DNA from: Bifidobacterium breve
GTDB lineage: Bacteria > Actinomycetota > Acidimicrobiia > Acidimicrobiales > Ilumatobacteraceae
Direction: 5' to 3'
DNA length: 35,704 nt
NCBI GenBank assembly: GCA_945901725.1
Contig: CAMDLK010000013.1
Location: forward strand, 1-35,704
A program made the position numbers and the translations under genes. A model generated the notes under the pieces. That model had not been told where the DNA came from. It searched no databases and saw nothing but the letters and a program-made list of their open reading frames with translations. Position 1 is the first letter of the stretch. Every line of letters starts with the position of its first letter. Shown here piece by piece: positions 8,482 through 17,571 of this stretch.

Positions 8482-9155
8482 GACAACTCGCCACGTACCC
8501 CAGCAGTAAAGGAACGACCTGAACCGCCGAACCCACTACCAGCGTTCTTGCCATTGATGTATGCGCCAGATGATGTGTCGCTATATGTATAGCCACCACG
8601 AAGTCGTGGACCATTGACGCGCAATTCGTTTTCCGCACGTTTCATGCGATCTGCAAGCACAAGCCCGGAACCAGGAGTTTCAGATACGAAATCTTTACGG
8701 GCAACAGAGAGGGATTCTTGAATACCTAACTGGAACCCTTTCCACCATGCAACACGCCATGACCTGTCGCCCCGCGGCAAGAGACGTGCCCCCATGGCGT
8801 CAGCTGCGGCAAACAAAGTACGAGTAGCAAAGATGTCGGCTGCGCGGCCATAGAGAACCAGAACACATTCGTCATCTTCGTCTTCTGTGCGATAACCAGC
8901 GCATGAATGTAGAAGCGCAATGGTGTACAAAATATTTTGACGACGAACGCGGTACAGCCCTCCGACCCGAACGCGTTCCACCACAACAGTGGTGTCTTCG
9001 TCTGTGCGAGACGACGCGATGTCGGATTGTGTGAGACCATGTTTCTGCATCAGCTTTGATGCCATTGCAAGAGCAGATTCAGCTTCAGCCTGCGGAGTAT
9101 TGGGGTGCTGAGCCAAGTTCAACATGGCATTGATACGGTCACGCTGGTCGCTCAT
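8478..9155 (-). CDS. DUF2786 domain-containing protein
   Basis: A 225-residue protein whose first 42 residues (RDRINAMLNLAQHPNTPQAE then ALAMASKLMQKHGL) are a DUF2786 domain. The middle part, about 55-170, is an alpha/beta region of the kind that follows DUF2786 in many proteins. The tail beyond residue 190 is rich in Gly, Ser and Tyr and looks flexible. I chose the ATG at 9155: a TAGAGT hexamer at 9163-9168 stands seven bases before it, and the longer frame to 9212 would run into the transporter gene. DUF2786 proteins are common in actinobacteria and their phages and have no settled function. It overlaps the downstream metallohydrolase gene by four bases. Confidence 0.8.
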   Translation of the reverse strand: MSDQRDRINAMLNLAQHPNTPQAEAESALAMASKLMQKHGLTQSDIASSRTDEDTTVVVERVRVGGLYRVRRQNILYTIALLHSCAGYRTEDEDDECVLVLYGRAADIFATRTLFAAADAMGARLLPRGDRSWRVAWWKGFQLGIQESLSVARKDFVSETPGSGLVLADRMKRAENELRVNGPRLRGGYTYSDTSSGAYINGKNAGSGFGGSGRSFTAGVRGELS

Positions 9156-9162
9156 TGCGCAA

Positions 9163-9168
9163 ACTCTA
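9163..9168 (-). promoter_or_regulatory. -10 hexamer TAGAGT, DUF2786 gene
   Basis: It lies seven bases before the ATG at 9155. It supports that start and suggests the DUF2786 and metallohydrolase pair is transcribed apart from the transporter operon. Confidence 0.5.
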
Positions 9169-9180
9169 CGTGCGGGGTGG

Positions 9181-9924
9181 TTAGTGGTTGAGGACGCTGG
9201 AAAGGAACGCACGTGTACGTTCCTCCACAGGAGCTGAAATCACCTGGGATGGTGGACCTTGTTCCACGATGACACCGCCATCCATGAACACAACTCGGTC
9301 CGCTACACCTTTTGCAAAGCCCATTTCGTGGGTAACGACCAACATGGTCATTCCTTCTTGGGCCAATGATTGCATCACTTGTAACACTTCGCCCACCAAT
9401 TCGGGGTCGAGTGCGCTTGTTGCTTCGTCGAACAAGATGACGTCTGGGTTCATAGCAAGCGCACGAGCAATTGCGACGCGCTGCTGTTGTCCGCCAGAAA
9501 GTTGTGCGGGATAGGCATTGTCTTTTTCAACGAGCCCGACACGGGCTAGTAAACCATGAGCAATCTTGGCCGCTTCATCTGCACTTCGCTTCAATACTTT
9601 ACGTTGTGCGACACACACGTTCTCCAGCGCGGTCATGTGGGGGAACAAATTGAATTGTTGAAACACCATTCCAATATGTGCACGCGCTTCATCGATGTCA
9701 CAATCAATGTCTGTCAGGTCGCGACCGAGAACCACAACTGTTCCTGCAGTAGGCGTTTCCAGCATGTTGACGCAGCGCAACAGTGTGCTTTTCCCTGAAC
9801 CAGAGGGGCCGATAATGCAGACCACTTCGCCACGCTGCACTTGCAAATCAATGCCACGCAACACATGGTTGTCACCGAATGATTTGTTGAGGTTGGTGAT
9901 GTTGACAACGACGTCTGAGTTCAT
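9181..9924 (-). CDS. Amino acid ABC transporter, ATP-binding protein
   Basis: A 247-residue ATPase of the polar amino acid (PAAT/GlnQ-HisP) type. Walker A is GPSGSGKST at residues 39-47, the Q-loop is in [12 protein letters not shown], the signature is LSGGQQQR, Walker B with catalytic Glu is [13 protein letters not shown], and the switch histidine is in VVTHEMGFA. The start at 9924 is preferred over a longer one at 9957 because it makes an ATGA overlap with the permease stop and fits the usual N-terminus. It is the third gene of the order binding protein, permease, ATPase, and powers uptake through the permease at 9921-10712. Confidence 0.95.
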   Translation of the reverse strand: MNSDVVVNITNLNKSFGDNHVLRGIDLQVQRGEVVCIIGPSGSGKSTLLRCVNMLETPTAGTVVVLGRDLTDIDCDIDEARAHIGMVFQQFNLFPHMTALENVCVAQRKVLKRSADEAAKIAHGLLARVGLVEKDNAYPAQLSGGQQQRVAIARALAMNPDVILFDEATSALDPELVGEVLQVMQSLAQEGMTMLVVTHEMGFAKGVADRVVFMDGGVIVEQGPPSQVISAPVEERTRAFLSSVLNH

Positions 9925-10712
9925 CGGCTTGCAGCCTTTTCGCGTCGTTCCATCCACGCAACAAGTTGAGTAAGAGGAACGGTCATTGCTAGGTACACAA
10001 GACCAGCAACGATAAGTGGGGTTGCATTTGCGGTGCTATTCACGCCGTCACGGCCAAAACGGGCAAGGTCACGAGTTCCGGCAGTAACGCCAAGAACTGA
10101 GATAAGCGATGTGTCCTTAATGAGAAGGACAAATTCATTAGTAAGTGGTGGCACGATGATGCGCAATGCCTGAGGAATGATGATGGTGATCATGGCGCGG
10201 GAATATGACATGCCCAATGAACGCGCAGCCTCCATCTGACCTTTTGGTACAGCTTCAATTCCTGCACGAATTGTTTCAGCCATGTACGCACTTGCGACAA
10301 GGGCTAGCGGAACAGCGCCTTGAAGGTATGGGTTTGGCCAACGCCAACCAGTTGCGATGGGAATACCAAACCCAAGAATTAAAAGAGTGACGAGGAGCGG
10401 AATACCGCGGAAGATCTCGATGTACGTTGCTGCAAACCAGCGATACGGACGAACGGTGCTGAGGCGCATGAGCGCGAATAACAGACCAAAAGAGAGCCCA
10501 CCCGCGAAGCCCAAAATGGTGAAGATGAGGGTGTTTTTTCCAGCGCTCAGAAGAATGTCTGGGAACTGTTCAACCACAATGTCCCACTTGAACATTGCAC
10601 CTTGTAGTCGACCCCAATCAACAACAAGAACCATGGCCAGCAGGGCGACTACAGAAAGTACATACACGGCTATACGCCTGTATTGCGCCTTCTTGCGCTT
10701 GCTGATGGCCAT
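9921..10712 (-). CDS. Amino acid ABC transporter, permease
   Basis: A 263-residue inner-membrane permease of the HisM/GlnP family. It has a basic start ([10 protein letters not shown]), a first helix at about 15-32, and four or five more segments. The cytoplasmic coupling loop (EAA motif) is seen in [20 protein letters not shown] followed by PQALR. The motif EIFRGIPLL at about 98-106 is typical of the polar amino acid permeases. Only one permease gene is present, so a homodimer is likely. It is 48 bases downstream of the binding-protein gene and overlaps the ATPase gene by ATGA, so it is part of one operon. Confidence 0.95.
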   Translation of the reverse strand: MAISKRKKAQYRRIAVYVLSVVALLAMVLVVDWGRLQGAMFKWDIVVEQFPDILLSAGKNTLIFTILGFAGGLSFGLLFALMRLSTVRPYRWFAATYIEIFRGIPLLVTLLILGFGIPIATGWRWPNPYLQGAVPLALVASAYMAETIRAGIEAVPKGQMEAARSLGMSYSRAMITIIIPQALRIIVPPLTNEFVLLIKDTSLISVLGVTAGTRDLARFGRDGVNSTANATPLIVAGLVYLAMTVPLTQLVAWMERREKAASR

Positions 10713-10760
10713 GGCTCTCAGAGGTTGTTATGGATTAACGGATTGTTATCAGTCGAAGAC

Positions 10761-11570
10761 TTATCCGAAGTATTTCGAGAAGATGCCGTCGTAGACGCCG
10801 TTTGTGCGGAATTCAGCAAGGCTCTCATTGATTGCCGTTACAAGATCAGTGTTGTCTTGTGATGCTGCGAAACCGTATTTTTCAGATTCGGTATCGAACT
10901 TGATTGAAACTGCAGAGGTACCCATTTTAGTTGCGCGGTACGCATTGATTGGGAAGTCCTGAAGAACTGCATCAACTTGCTTTGACTCAAGAGCCAAGAA
11001 CATTGCTGCCGCATCGTCGAATGACTGGATCTTTGCATCAGGTGCATTGGCCTTTGCGTACTCTTCGCCGGTTGTGCCGGTTTGTACTGCAACGATCTTG
11101 CCACTAAGTGATGCAAGTGAGTTCAAGGTTTCTTTGTCGTCTGTGCGCACAAGAAGTGACTGGAATGAATCAAAGTATCCATCTGAGAATGCAGCGTTAG
11201 CGGCGCGCTCTTCGGTAATTGTCAGTGATGATGCAACTACGTCACATGTGCCAGCTTTTGGAGCCAACCAAATTCCGTCGAACGGCTGAACAGTGACTTC
11301 AAGATCAAGTCCGTAGCGTTCTGCAACTGCGCGCATGATGTCCATGTCGAATCCGGTCCATGTGCCATCTTCGCTTTGGAATTCGAATGGCTCGTATGGA
11401 GCATCTGAACAGACAGTCAACTTGCCTTCAGCAATTGGTGTGAATGTCAGTTCCTGTGCTGTTGTAGAACCTGCAACAGTTGTGTCTGATGATGAATCGC
11501 TGCCGCCGCATGCTGCGACGACGAATGAAAGTGCTGCAAGCGATGCAAGCAGGCGGGTGGTACGTGCCAT
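10761..11570 (-). CDS. Amino acid ABC transporter, substrate-binding lipoprotein
   Basis: A 269-residue extracellular solute-binding protein, family 3. The start at 11570 gives a clean lipoprotein signal (MARTTRLLASLAALSFVVAAC) with Cys21 as the lipidated residue, followed by a Gly/Ser/Thr-rich spacer. The ligand domain starts at about 45 (GKLTVCSDAPYEPFEF) and includes GFDMDIMRAVAERYGL and CDVVASSLTITEER, typical of polar amino acid binders. The exact amino acid is not determined. A ribosome binding site AGGAG precedes the ATG and a TAAGGT hexamer at 11608-11613 suggests a leader of about 30 bases. It is the first gene of the transporter operon. Confidence 0.93.
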   Translation of the reverse strand: MARTTRLLASLAALSFVVAACGGSDSSSDTTVAGSTTAQELTFTPIAEGKLTVCSDAPYEPFEFQSEDGTWTGFDMDIMRAVAERYGLDLEVTVQPFDGIWLAPKAGTCDVVASSLTITEERAANAAFSDGYFDSFQSLLVRTDDKETLNSLASLSGKIVAVQTGTTGEEYAKANAPDAKIQSFDDAAAMFLALESKQVDAVLQDFPINAYRATKMGTSAVSIKFDTESEKYGFAASQDNTDLVTAINESLAEFRTNGVYDGIFSKYFG

Positions 11571-11607
11571 GGTGACTCCTAGGGGTGTCGTTGGAAATGT
11601 TTCTACG

Positions 11608-11613
11608 ACCTTA
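11608..11613 (-). promoter_or_regulatory. -10 hexamer TAAGGT, transporter operon
   Basis: It lies 37 bases before the ATG of the substrate-binding protein, which has AGGAG as ribosome binding site. This is a leadered promoter, unlike most in the window. Confidence 0.5.
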
Positions 11614-11695
11614 GACCACCCGCCGAGGGGTAGCCATTTTGGCCATATTTGTCGGTGCCCGCATCCTTCATCCCTAAGCGGCAATACTCATATCG

Positions 11696-13801
11696 GTGAA
11701 ACGGCGTACAGATATTGAGGGGCTCCGCGCCATTGCAGTGCTTGCGGTCTTACTTTTTCATGCCGGTGTACCTGGCTTGGCTGGTGGCTATGTAGGAGTA
11801 GACGTCTTCTTTGTCGTGTCTGGTTTTCTGATCACCTCTTTATTAGTGGCTGAAAAGACCAATACGGGCAAAGTGTCCTTGGGGGCTTTCTACGCTAGGC
11901 GCGCTCGGCGTATTTTGCCTGTCTCAGCGTTGGTCGCGGTTGCAACACTGATTGCATCATGGATTTGGCTAGAACCACTACGGCTTCGTTCGTTGGCTGA
12001 TGATGTTCTGGCTGTTGCCTTGTTCTCCTCGAACTTTGTGTTTGCACATCGCGGTGCTGACTACTTGCAATCAGCACTGCCGCCATCACCGCTGCAGCAC
12101 TACTGGAGTTTGGCTGTTGAAGAGCAGTTCTATGTGGTGTGGCCTGCCCTTGTGATGGTGGTGTGTATCGGTGTCGGTACTCGCACTATGCGCAACGTAC
12201 GTCTTCGGGTTGGCATTACAGCTGGTGTTGCCTCAGTCGCTTCTTTCGTTGCGTGCATGGCACTTATGAACTCTTCGCAACCATGGGCATTTTTCTCACC
12301 ACATACCCGCGCATTTGAGTTAGCAATTGGTGCACTAGTTGCAGTTGTGCCACTAGGCATTTCAGCTGCAGCAGTTCGAATCAATGCTGCGCTCGCTTGG
12401 TGCGGGCTCGCTGGAATTATTGCAACAGTGGTGTTGTTCTCAGAAACCACTACTTTCCCTGGTCCGTGGGCACTTGCCCCGGTTTTGGCGACTGCATTCT
12501 TATTACGTGGCGGAAATGCAACTGCATGGTCGCCTGATGCAATATTGCGTATCTCGCCAATGCAATGGCTAGGTTCGCGTTCATACTCTGCGTATTTGTG
12601 GCATTGGCCAGTACTTATCATCGCTGCGGCTGCCCTTGGCAAGAAACTCTCAGTGTTTGAGGGACTTATATGTCTCATGATTTCGCTTGCTCTCTCCGAG
12701 TTCTCATATCGATTCGTAGAAAACCCCATACGTCGAAATCACAACATTGCAGGACTTAGGGCATTGGTGTTAGCCGTTTCTTTAGTTGCTGTAGTCGGTG
12801 GCAGTGCAGTACTTGCGCAGAATAATCAGCCATCACGTGATGGCGGTTGGTCGGCAACAGCGCCAACATTGGTTACAGAATCATCAACAACTGTTGATTC
12901 CAATGTTTCAACAACAACTATTCCCACATTGCCCGAACTACCAAATGAGGGACCGCCAGTTGAAGCCATTGTTCAAGCAATGACCGCCACTGGGTTGCCA
13001 TCGAACATTACGCCAACACTGCAACAAGCAATTTCAGATATGCCAACGATCTACAGCAACAACTGTCATGCGAGTTTTTCAGCTATACGACCTAAGAACT
13101 GTGTGTATGGCGATGTGACATCGTCAACAGTGATTGGTTTGTACGGAGACTCACATGCTGCTCAATGGTTTCCCGCATTTGAGAAGATGGCAATCAAACG
13201 CAATTGGAAACTAATTATCTATACAAAGCGTGGTTGTCCACCAGCAGACATTCCGACTTACAGCAAAGTCCTGGGAAAGAACTACCAGGAATGCGCGCCG
13301 TGGCGTGAGAATGTGCTGAAGCAAATGGTGATTGACGGTGTTCAGACTGTTTTCATCGCGCATTTTGATCGGTTGCTCTCCGCATCAACTCGTGTGCCTA
13401 TGTGGCAAAAAGAATGGCGCACTGGTTTGCAGTCGACGATTGACTCGTTAACTGCCAAAGGCATAACGCCTATCTTGATGGAAGATACGCCGTATCCAGG
13501 ACAAGATGTGCCGACGTGCTTGAGCCGTCACTATACAAATGTGCAATTATGCAATCCCACTATTAGTTCTGCCTATCGCGATGACATGCATCAGATGCTG
13601 CAGGACTTTGATGCCGAAGATGTGCATGTCTTATGGACCCGCCCATGGTTTTGCACCGATGCTGGTTGCCCAACGGTGGTCGGAAATATTCTGGTGTACC
13701 GGGACGATAACCATATGACGGTTACCTTTGCCTCGTTTATTGCACCACTTCTAGACGCTGCGGTTGTTGATGTTGTGAATTGGGTATCAACGCAACGGTA
13801 A
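11696..13801 (+). CDS. Acyltransferase 3 with SGNH domain (OafA-like)
   Basis: A 701-residue membrane O-acyltransferase. The N-terminus RTDIEGLRAIAVLAVLLFHA (from a GTG start) and GYVGVDVFFVVSGFLI are hallmarks of the acyltransferase-3 family, and about ten membrane helices follow to residue 375. A Ser/Thr/Pro linker (about 390-420) leads to an extracytoplasmic SGNH hydrolase domain with GDSHAAQW (nucleophile Ser486) and DDNH (Asp670, His673). Such fusions O-acetylate cell-wall or capsular sugars: the membrane part passes the acetyl group out and the SGNH domain transfers it. The glycan target is unknown. It may be monocistronic; the next gene starts 20 bases after it. Confidence 0.92.
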   Translation: MKRRTDIEGLRAIAVLAVLLFHAGVPGLAGGYVGVDVFFVVSGFLITSLLVAEKTNTGKVSLGAFYARRARRILPVSALVAVATLIASWIWLEPLRLRSLADDVLAVALFSSNFVFAHRGADYLQSALPPSPLQHYWSLAVEEQFYVVWPALVMVVCIGVGTRTMRNVRLRVGITAGVASVASFVACMALMNSSQPWAFFSPHTRAFELAIGALVAVVPLGISAAAVRINAALAWCGLAGIIATVVLFSETTTFPGPWALAPVLATAFLLRGGNATAWSPDAILRISPMQWLGSRSYSAYLWHWPVLIIAAAALGKKLSVFEGLICLMISLALSEFSYRFVENPIRRNHNIAGLRALVLAVSLVAVVGGSAVLAQNNQPSRDGGWSATAPTLVTESSTTVDSNVSTTTIPTLPELPNEGPPVEAIVQAMTATGLPSNITPTLQQAISDMPTIYSNNCHASFSAIRPKNCVYGDVTSSTVIGLYGDSHAAQWFPAFEKMAIKRNWKLIIYTKRGCPPADIPTYSKVLGKNYQECAPWRENVLKQMVIDGVQTVFIAHFDRLLSASTRVPMWQKEWRTGLQSTIDSLTAKGITPILMEDTPYPGQDVPTCLSRHYTNVQLCNPTISSAYRDDMHQMLQDFDAEDVHVLWTRPWFCTDAGCPTVVGNILVYRDDNHMTVTFASFIAPLLDAAVVDVVNWVSTQR

Positions 13802-13820
13802 TTAGTGCAACACTGATTGC

Positions 13821-14756
13821 ATGGAACAACGCAAATCACAAGACGAAGTACTTAAGCAATTTGTTTCGGATGGGCATCTGACTTCGGAACAGGCTGATGA
13901 AATAGCAAAAGCACCGATACTTGTTGTCACGGCTCGTGAGTTGGTGTCGTACCTTGCGGCAATTCTCATCACGATTGGTGTTGGGTTCATGGTGGCCGGA
14001 CTAGTAGTCAATGTCCCACAGGCTGGAATTGCTGTTCTCCTGTACGTAGTTGCTGCAGCACTTGCTTTCTTCTCACGCAAGTTCTCTAGTGATACAAGTG
14101 AAAAACAGCGTGTGGGTGAAGTTCTGGAGATTGCGTCAGTACTTGCCGTCGCGGTTGCCTCAGGAATTTTGCTTGATATGACAAGCATGAGGTCAGAGTG
14201 GTATGCCTGCATACTTTCTATTGGTGCTGGAATATGGGGCACACTGCGCGCATCACATTCGCAGTTCTCTGGTGCAGTTATGACATCAGTGTCGGTTCCT
14301 ATTGTGATCATGTCGTCAAGTTCATTGATGGACTTAAACGGTGATGACAACCGTCTTGTAGTTGGCCTCATGTTGCTTGTTGGTGGTGCGGGTTTGCTCT
14401 ACATAGGTATGAGAAAAATTGGGTTTGCATTGCTACCGCGTGCATCAGGGTCATTGCTCATTGTCATCGGCTCAATCACATTGGCAAATGTCTTCAGTAT
14501 GGGGTTTGGTGGTCTGATACCTATAGGTATTGGCGCGGCATTGTTTGCCCTTGGTTCGCGTGAGAGGTCACCAGAAAACTTGCTTACTGGTGCTCTTGGA
14601 ATCATTGTCGGCGTGATTATGACAATTGCGTATTGGATTCCTGGCAATCTTCTGCAAGGACTTGCAATTATTGGTTGTGGAGTCGTAATGCTTCTTGTTC
14701 TGAGAAAGCAGTTAGCTCGCGCTAGTCAATTAGAGCCTGGTGCACCAACTGCTTGA
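13821..14756 (+). CDS. Polytopic membrane protein, DUF2157-like N-terminus
   Basis: A 311-residue protein. A short soluble N-terminus (about 1-40, including FVSDGHLTSEQADEI) resembles the helical start of DUF2157 membrane proteins. It is followed by about nine or ten hydrophobic segments with small-residue-rich loops, for example GGLIPIGIGAALFALGS and LLVLRKQ near the end. No enzyme motif is visible. The start at 13821 is 20 bases after the acyltransferase stop, so cotranscription is possible, although AACACT six bases before ATG could be its own weak -10. Its last 35 bases overlap the end of the convergent serine hydrolase gene, and both reading frames appear genuine there. Confidence 0.65.
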   Translation: MEQRKSQDEVLKQFVSDGHLTSEQADEIAKAPILVVTARELVSYLAAILITIGVGFMVAGLVVNVPQAGIAVLLYVVAAALAFFSRKFSSDTSEKQRVGEVLEIASVLAVAVASGILLDMTSMRSEWYACILSIGAGIWGTLRASHSQFSGAVMTSVSVPIVIMSSSSLMDLNGDDNRLVVGLMLLVGGAGLLYIGMRKIGFALLPRASGSLLIVIGSITLANVFSMGFGGLIPIGIGAALFALGSRERSPENLLTGALGIIVGVIMTIAYWIPGNLLQGLAIIGCGVVMLLVLRKQLARASQLEPGAPTA

Positions 14757-15957
14757 GTTGTGGACGCAACGGCCATGTGCTTGAAGGCAAGAGCTGCGTC
14801 ATGATCATGTATACAAGGTCTTCTTTCGGATCAACGGTGAAGTTGGTGCTTGCAGCACCACCCCAGCCATAATCTCCCGCGCTTCCTGGCACTTTTGCCT
14901 TCACCGGGTCAAGTGTGACGCTCACGCCGAGTCCGAACCCAACGCCATCAAATGCAGTCTCTGCAAATAGCGGGCGACCACACTCGGTGAGATCAGCGTT
15001 GTTTGGCAAATGGTTTGAAGCCATGAATGCAACGGTGCGATTCGACAAAATGCGCGTTCCGTTGTATTCGCCACCACCGCGCAACATTTCTGCAAACTTC
15101 AAGTAGTCACTTGTTGTGGAAACAAGCCCGCCGCCACCCATGTGCGCCTTCGGCTCGTTCAATGCACCAGCAGCACCGGCATCATTACGCAAGATTTTCT
15201 TGTCTGCAGGGTTCGGTACATATAAAGCAGCAAGGCGGTCTGCTTTGTCTGTTGAACAATGGAATGCAGTGTCGGTCATGCCAAGTGGATCAAAGATGCG
15301 CTTCTTCATGAACTCACCAAGCGTCATACCAGAGAGAATTTCTACAACGCGACCCAAAACATCGATTGACATTGAATATGCCCATTCAGTTCCGGGCTGG
15401 AACATCAGTGGAAGGCCAGCGAGGATGTCGCAAATGTCAGCCAGTGATGCGCCAGGGGGCGTGCCCCATTCGAAACCTGCGTTGCGGTACATCTGGTCAA
15501 CGGGGTTTGAATACACGAAGCCGTATGTCATGCCGGCAGTGTGTGAGAACAGATGCCACATTTCCATTGGCTCAGTTACTGGTTCGTAACGCGGTGCAGT
15601 GAGAGTGCCAGAGCGGAATACTTTTTGATCACCGAATGATGGAATGAACCACTTCACTTGATCATGCATTTCAAACAAGCCCTCTTCCCACAACATAAGT
15701 GCAGCAACTGCACAGATGGGCTTGGTCATTGAATAGGCACGATAGATGGTGTCGTTTTCAATTGGCTTTTTGTTTTCAACATCAGCGTGACCATACAGAT
15801 CGCTGTACGCCAACTTTCCAGCACGCGAAACAGTGATGTGATACCCGGGCAACTTGCCACTATCGACATATTTGCCGAAGTGGGAACGAATGCGAGCGAG
15901 ACGTGTGGGGTCTAGTCCGACTTCTGATGGATCAACTGTTACTTCAAGATTCGACAT
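14722..15957 (-). CDS. Serine hydrolase, class C beta-lactamase/EstB family
   Basis: A 411-residue cytoplasmic serine hydrolase. The SxxK motif is SMTK at residues 76-79 (Ser76, Lys79), preceded by TIYRAY. The second motif tyrosine is in WAYSMSIDVLGRVVE (about 193), and a WGGAAST segment near residue 368 takes the place of the K-T-G motif. This is the layout of EstB-like esterases and class C relatives rather than of true beta-lactamases, which are exported; no signal peptide is present here. Lactone, ester or amide hydrolysis is likely. TAGATT at 15964-15969, six bases before the ATG, points to a leaderless transcript. Confidence 0.88.
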   Translation of the reverse strand: MSNLEVTVDPSEVGLDPTRLARIRSHFGKYVDSGKLPGYHITVSRAGKLAYSDLYGHADVENKKPIENDTIYRAYSMTKPICAVAALMLWEEGLFEMHDQVKWFIPSFGDQKVFRSGTLTAPRYEPVTEPMEMWHLFSHTAGMTYGFVYSNPVDQMYRNAGFEWGTPPGASLADICDILAGLPLMFQPGTEWAYSMSIDVLGRVVEILSGMTLGEFMKKRIFDPLGMTDTAFHCSTDKADRLAALYVPNPADKKILRNDAGAAGALNEPKAHMGGGGLVSTTSDYLKFAEMLRGGGEYNGTRILSNRTVAFMASNHLPNNADLTECGRPLFAETAFDGVGFGLGVSVTLDPVKAKVPGSAGDYGWGGAASTNFTVDPKEDLVYMIMTQLLPSSTWPLRPQLKQLVHQALID

Positions 15958-15963
15958 AACAGC

Positions 15964-15969
15964 AATCTA
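15964..15969 (-). promoter_or_regulatory. -10 hexamer TAGATT, serine hydrolase
   Basis: It lies six bases before the ATG at 15957 and uses the same hexamer as the gene at 7973. A GC-rich hairpin (CCACCC, loop TGAG, GGGTGG; 15973-15988) lies just upstream and may end the AhpD-like transcript or bind a regulator. Confidence 0.55.
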
Positions 15970-16007
15970 GAACCACCCTGAGGGGTGGGTACCACTGGAG
16001 AGGCGAG

Positions 16008-16370
16008 CTATTCAGCCTTGGGTGCGAAGTCGCGAAAGGCTGCCAATGCTCGGGGGCCGTAGACAGTGCCTGGCCCGCCACTCATTGCAATAGCAACACC
16101 AATGGTCTCAGCAACTTCAGCCTCAGTTGCCTTATTCACTGCGGCCCCACGTGCATGGCTGGCAATACAACCATCGCAACGAACTGCAATTGCAATTGCG
16201 AGCGCCAGTAGTTCCTTCGTCTTTTTGTCAAGTACACCTTCTGCAAATGCAGCGGTATGTAATTGAGCAAATCCTTCATAGACACCGGGAATAAGAGCCT
16301 TCAGTTCGCGACCTTCGGGCGCCAACTGCGACAAGACTCCGCGCCCATGATCATGAGTGTGATCTGTCAC
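16008..16370 (-). CDS. Carboxymuconolactone decarboxylase family (AhpD-like)
   Basis: A 120-residue helical protein with the AhpD-core motif CDGCIASHARGA, which gives the redox CxxC pair and the following His. The first 15 residues include a His-rich start (TDHTHDHGRG). AhpD-like proteins act as thiol peroxidases or disulfide reductants, while other members of the family decarboxylate gamma-carboxymuconolactone; the CxxC favours the first. The GTG start overlaps the stop of the upstream kinase-like gene by GTGA (16367-16370), so the two are translationally coupled. Which redox partner it serves is unknown. Confidence 0.88.
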   Translation of the reverse strand: MTDHTHDHGRGVLSQLAPEGRELKALIPGVYEGFAQLHTAAFAEGVLDKKTKELLALAIAIAVRCDGCIASHARGAAVNKATEAEVAETIGVAIAMSGGPGTVYGPRALAAFRDFAPKAE

Positions 16371-17473
16371 GCAATTACTTTCAATGCATCGTTATCTGCG
16401 ACACAATCTAATGAACGAAGCAACATGTCTGTAACAAGTTGTTTCCCACGTTCATTTTGCTCTGGGTAACTTGCGAAAGAGGTGACTCCGTAGGTCACAC
16501 AGAAACAAAGAGCCACTAAGTATTGGCGCCACATCTCCGCGCGATCAATTGTGATTCCATGAAATTCCAAACGATCAAGGTAAATGTCAACAAGTTCTTG
16601 GTCATGACCGCGTCGCACTTCAGTTGCAATTGACTGGCTAATGAAATACCCAACGTCGTACATGCCAGATCCAGTGCCAACAATCTGGAAGTCGATAACA
16701 ACTGGCTCATCGCCGTCAAACATCATGTTGTCTGCGCGGTAATCACCATGAGCCAATGTCAATGGCGCCATCATGTTGCCTAGCATCCATGGAACTTTGC
16801 TTCCCCAAATGTCCCCGATGCCACTAACACTGTCAGGAAGTAAATGACCGGCATACTGTTCGACCATTGGCCAACCTTGTGCCCACAACATTGGAAGCAC
16901 CATTTCGTATGTTGGATTCAGAAGTGAGGGGAAAACATCTTGCATTGCTGGCAACTTCGGGCTGTTCCACCACATTGCATGGAAGTCAGCAAGTTTTTCT
17001 AACATGATTTTTGAATCAGCAAGGCTGACACCGTCTAATTGGTTGAGAGGGCGGTAGTGGCTGATGTCCTCCATTGCAATCGTGAAGTTGGTGTTTTTAC
17101 TCTCAATTGCTTGGCCGTAGCACTTTGCGGTTTTGAATGGCGCACTCGGCGCACAGTCGCGGTAAAAAGTGAGCTCGCGAATATAGAACACCAAAGCATC
17201 TGCAGTTCCGCGTTGTACTGGGTCATCAGTTGGGTATTTCACAACGATTGACTTTGGTGCTTTCGTGGCACCTGAATATGTAGGAGTCACTCGCTGCAAG
17301 ATGCTGAGAATTCCGACACCTTCGCCGATGCGCTCTGTTGAGACCGCAGTCACTGTGACGCCATCTTCAAGGTTTCCGCTTCCGCGCATTACCCCTTCGA
17401 CCCACGTAGGCGTGATGTCCTTTTCAGATGCAAGTAATCCGAGTCCGGATGAAATGAGATCAACGATTGCCAT
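16367..17473 (-). CDS. Aminoglycoside phosphotransferase/EcKL-like kinase
   Basis: A 368-residue small-molecule kinase. The N-lobe has SIVVKYP (the ATP-binding Lys, about 75). The catalytic loop is HGDYRADNMMF (about 240) and the metal site is VVIDFQ (about 255), which are typical of the APH/choline-kinase and ecdysteroid-kinase-like families. Actinobacterial relatives have unknown alcohol or sterol-like substrates. The start at 17473 is preferred over one at 17512 because AGGGGG lies nine bases upstream and it gives a natural N-terminus (MAIVDLI). It is first in a run with the AhpD-like gene and possibly the serine hydrolase. Confidence 0.82.
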   Translation of the reverse strand: MAIVDLISSGLGLLASEKDITPTWVEGVMRGSGNLEDGVTVTAVSTERIGEGVGILSILQRVTPTYSGATKAPKSIVVKYPTDDPVQRGTADALVFYIRELTFYRDCAPSAPFKTAKCYGQAIESKNTNFTIAMEDISHYRPLNQLDGVSLADSKIMLEKLADFHAMWWNSPKLPAMQDVFPSLLNPTYEMVLPMLWAQGWPMVEQYAGHLLPDSVSGIGDIWGSKVPWMLGNMMAPLTLAHGDYRADNMMFDGDEPVVIDFQIVGTGSGMYDVGYFISQSIATEVRRGHDQELVDIYLDRLEFHGITIDRAEMWRQYLVALCFCVTYGVTSFASYPEQNERGKQLVTDMLLRSLDCVADNDALKVIA

Positions 17474-17558
17474 GATAATTCCCCCTATTTGATGTCCCCC
17501 CCGGAACAACAAGTGAAAACACTAGTTCCCTTTAGGGTGGACGCAAAGTAGACGGGCG

Positions 17559-17564
17559 TAGCCT
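17559..17564 (+). promoter_or_regulatory. -10 hexamer TAGCCT, Gfo/Idh/MocA operon
   Basis: It lies seven bases before the ATG at 17572, with no ribosome binding site. GGGTGG at 17535-17540 is 18 bases upstream of it, in the -35 position. Confidence 0.5.
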
Positions 17565-17571
17565 TACTTAT

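Noticed and set aside
11571-11684. Longer N-terminus for the substrate-binding protein
   Set aside because: It would bury the lipoprotein signal and run through the promoter and ribosome binding site.
12130-12729. A 199-codon minus-strand open frame inside the acyltransferase gene
   Set aside because: The sense frame has full acyltransferase-3 motifs; the antisense protein has no recognisable domain and no promoter.
13802-14371. A 189-codon minus-strand open frame opposite the DUF2157-like gene
   Set aside because: The plus strand encodes a coherent membrane protein with alternating hydrophobic segments; the antisense does not.
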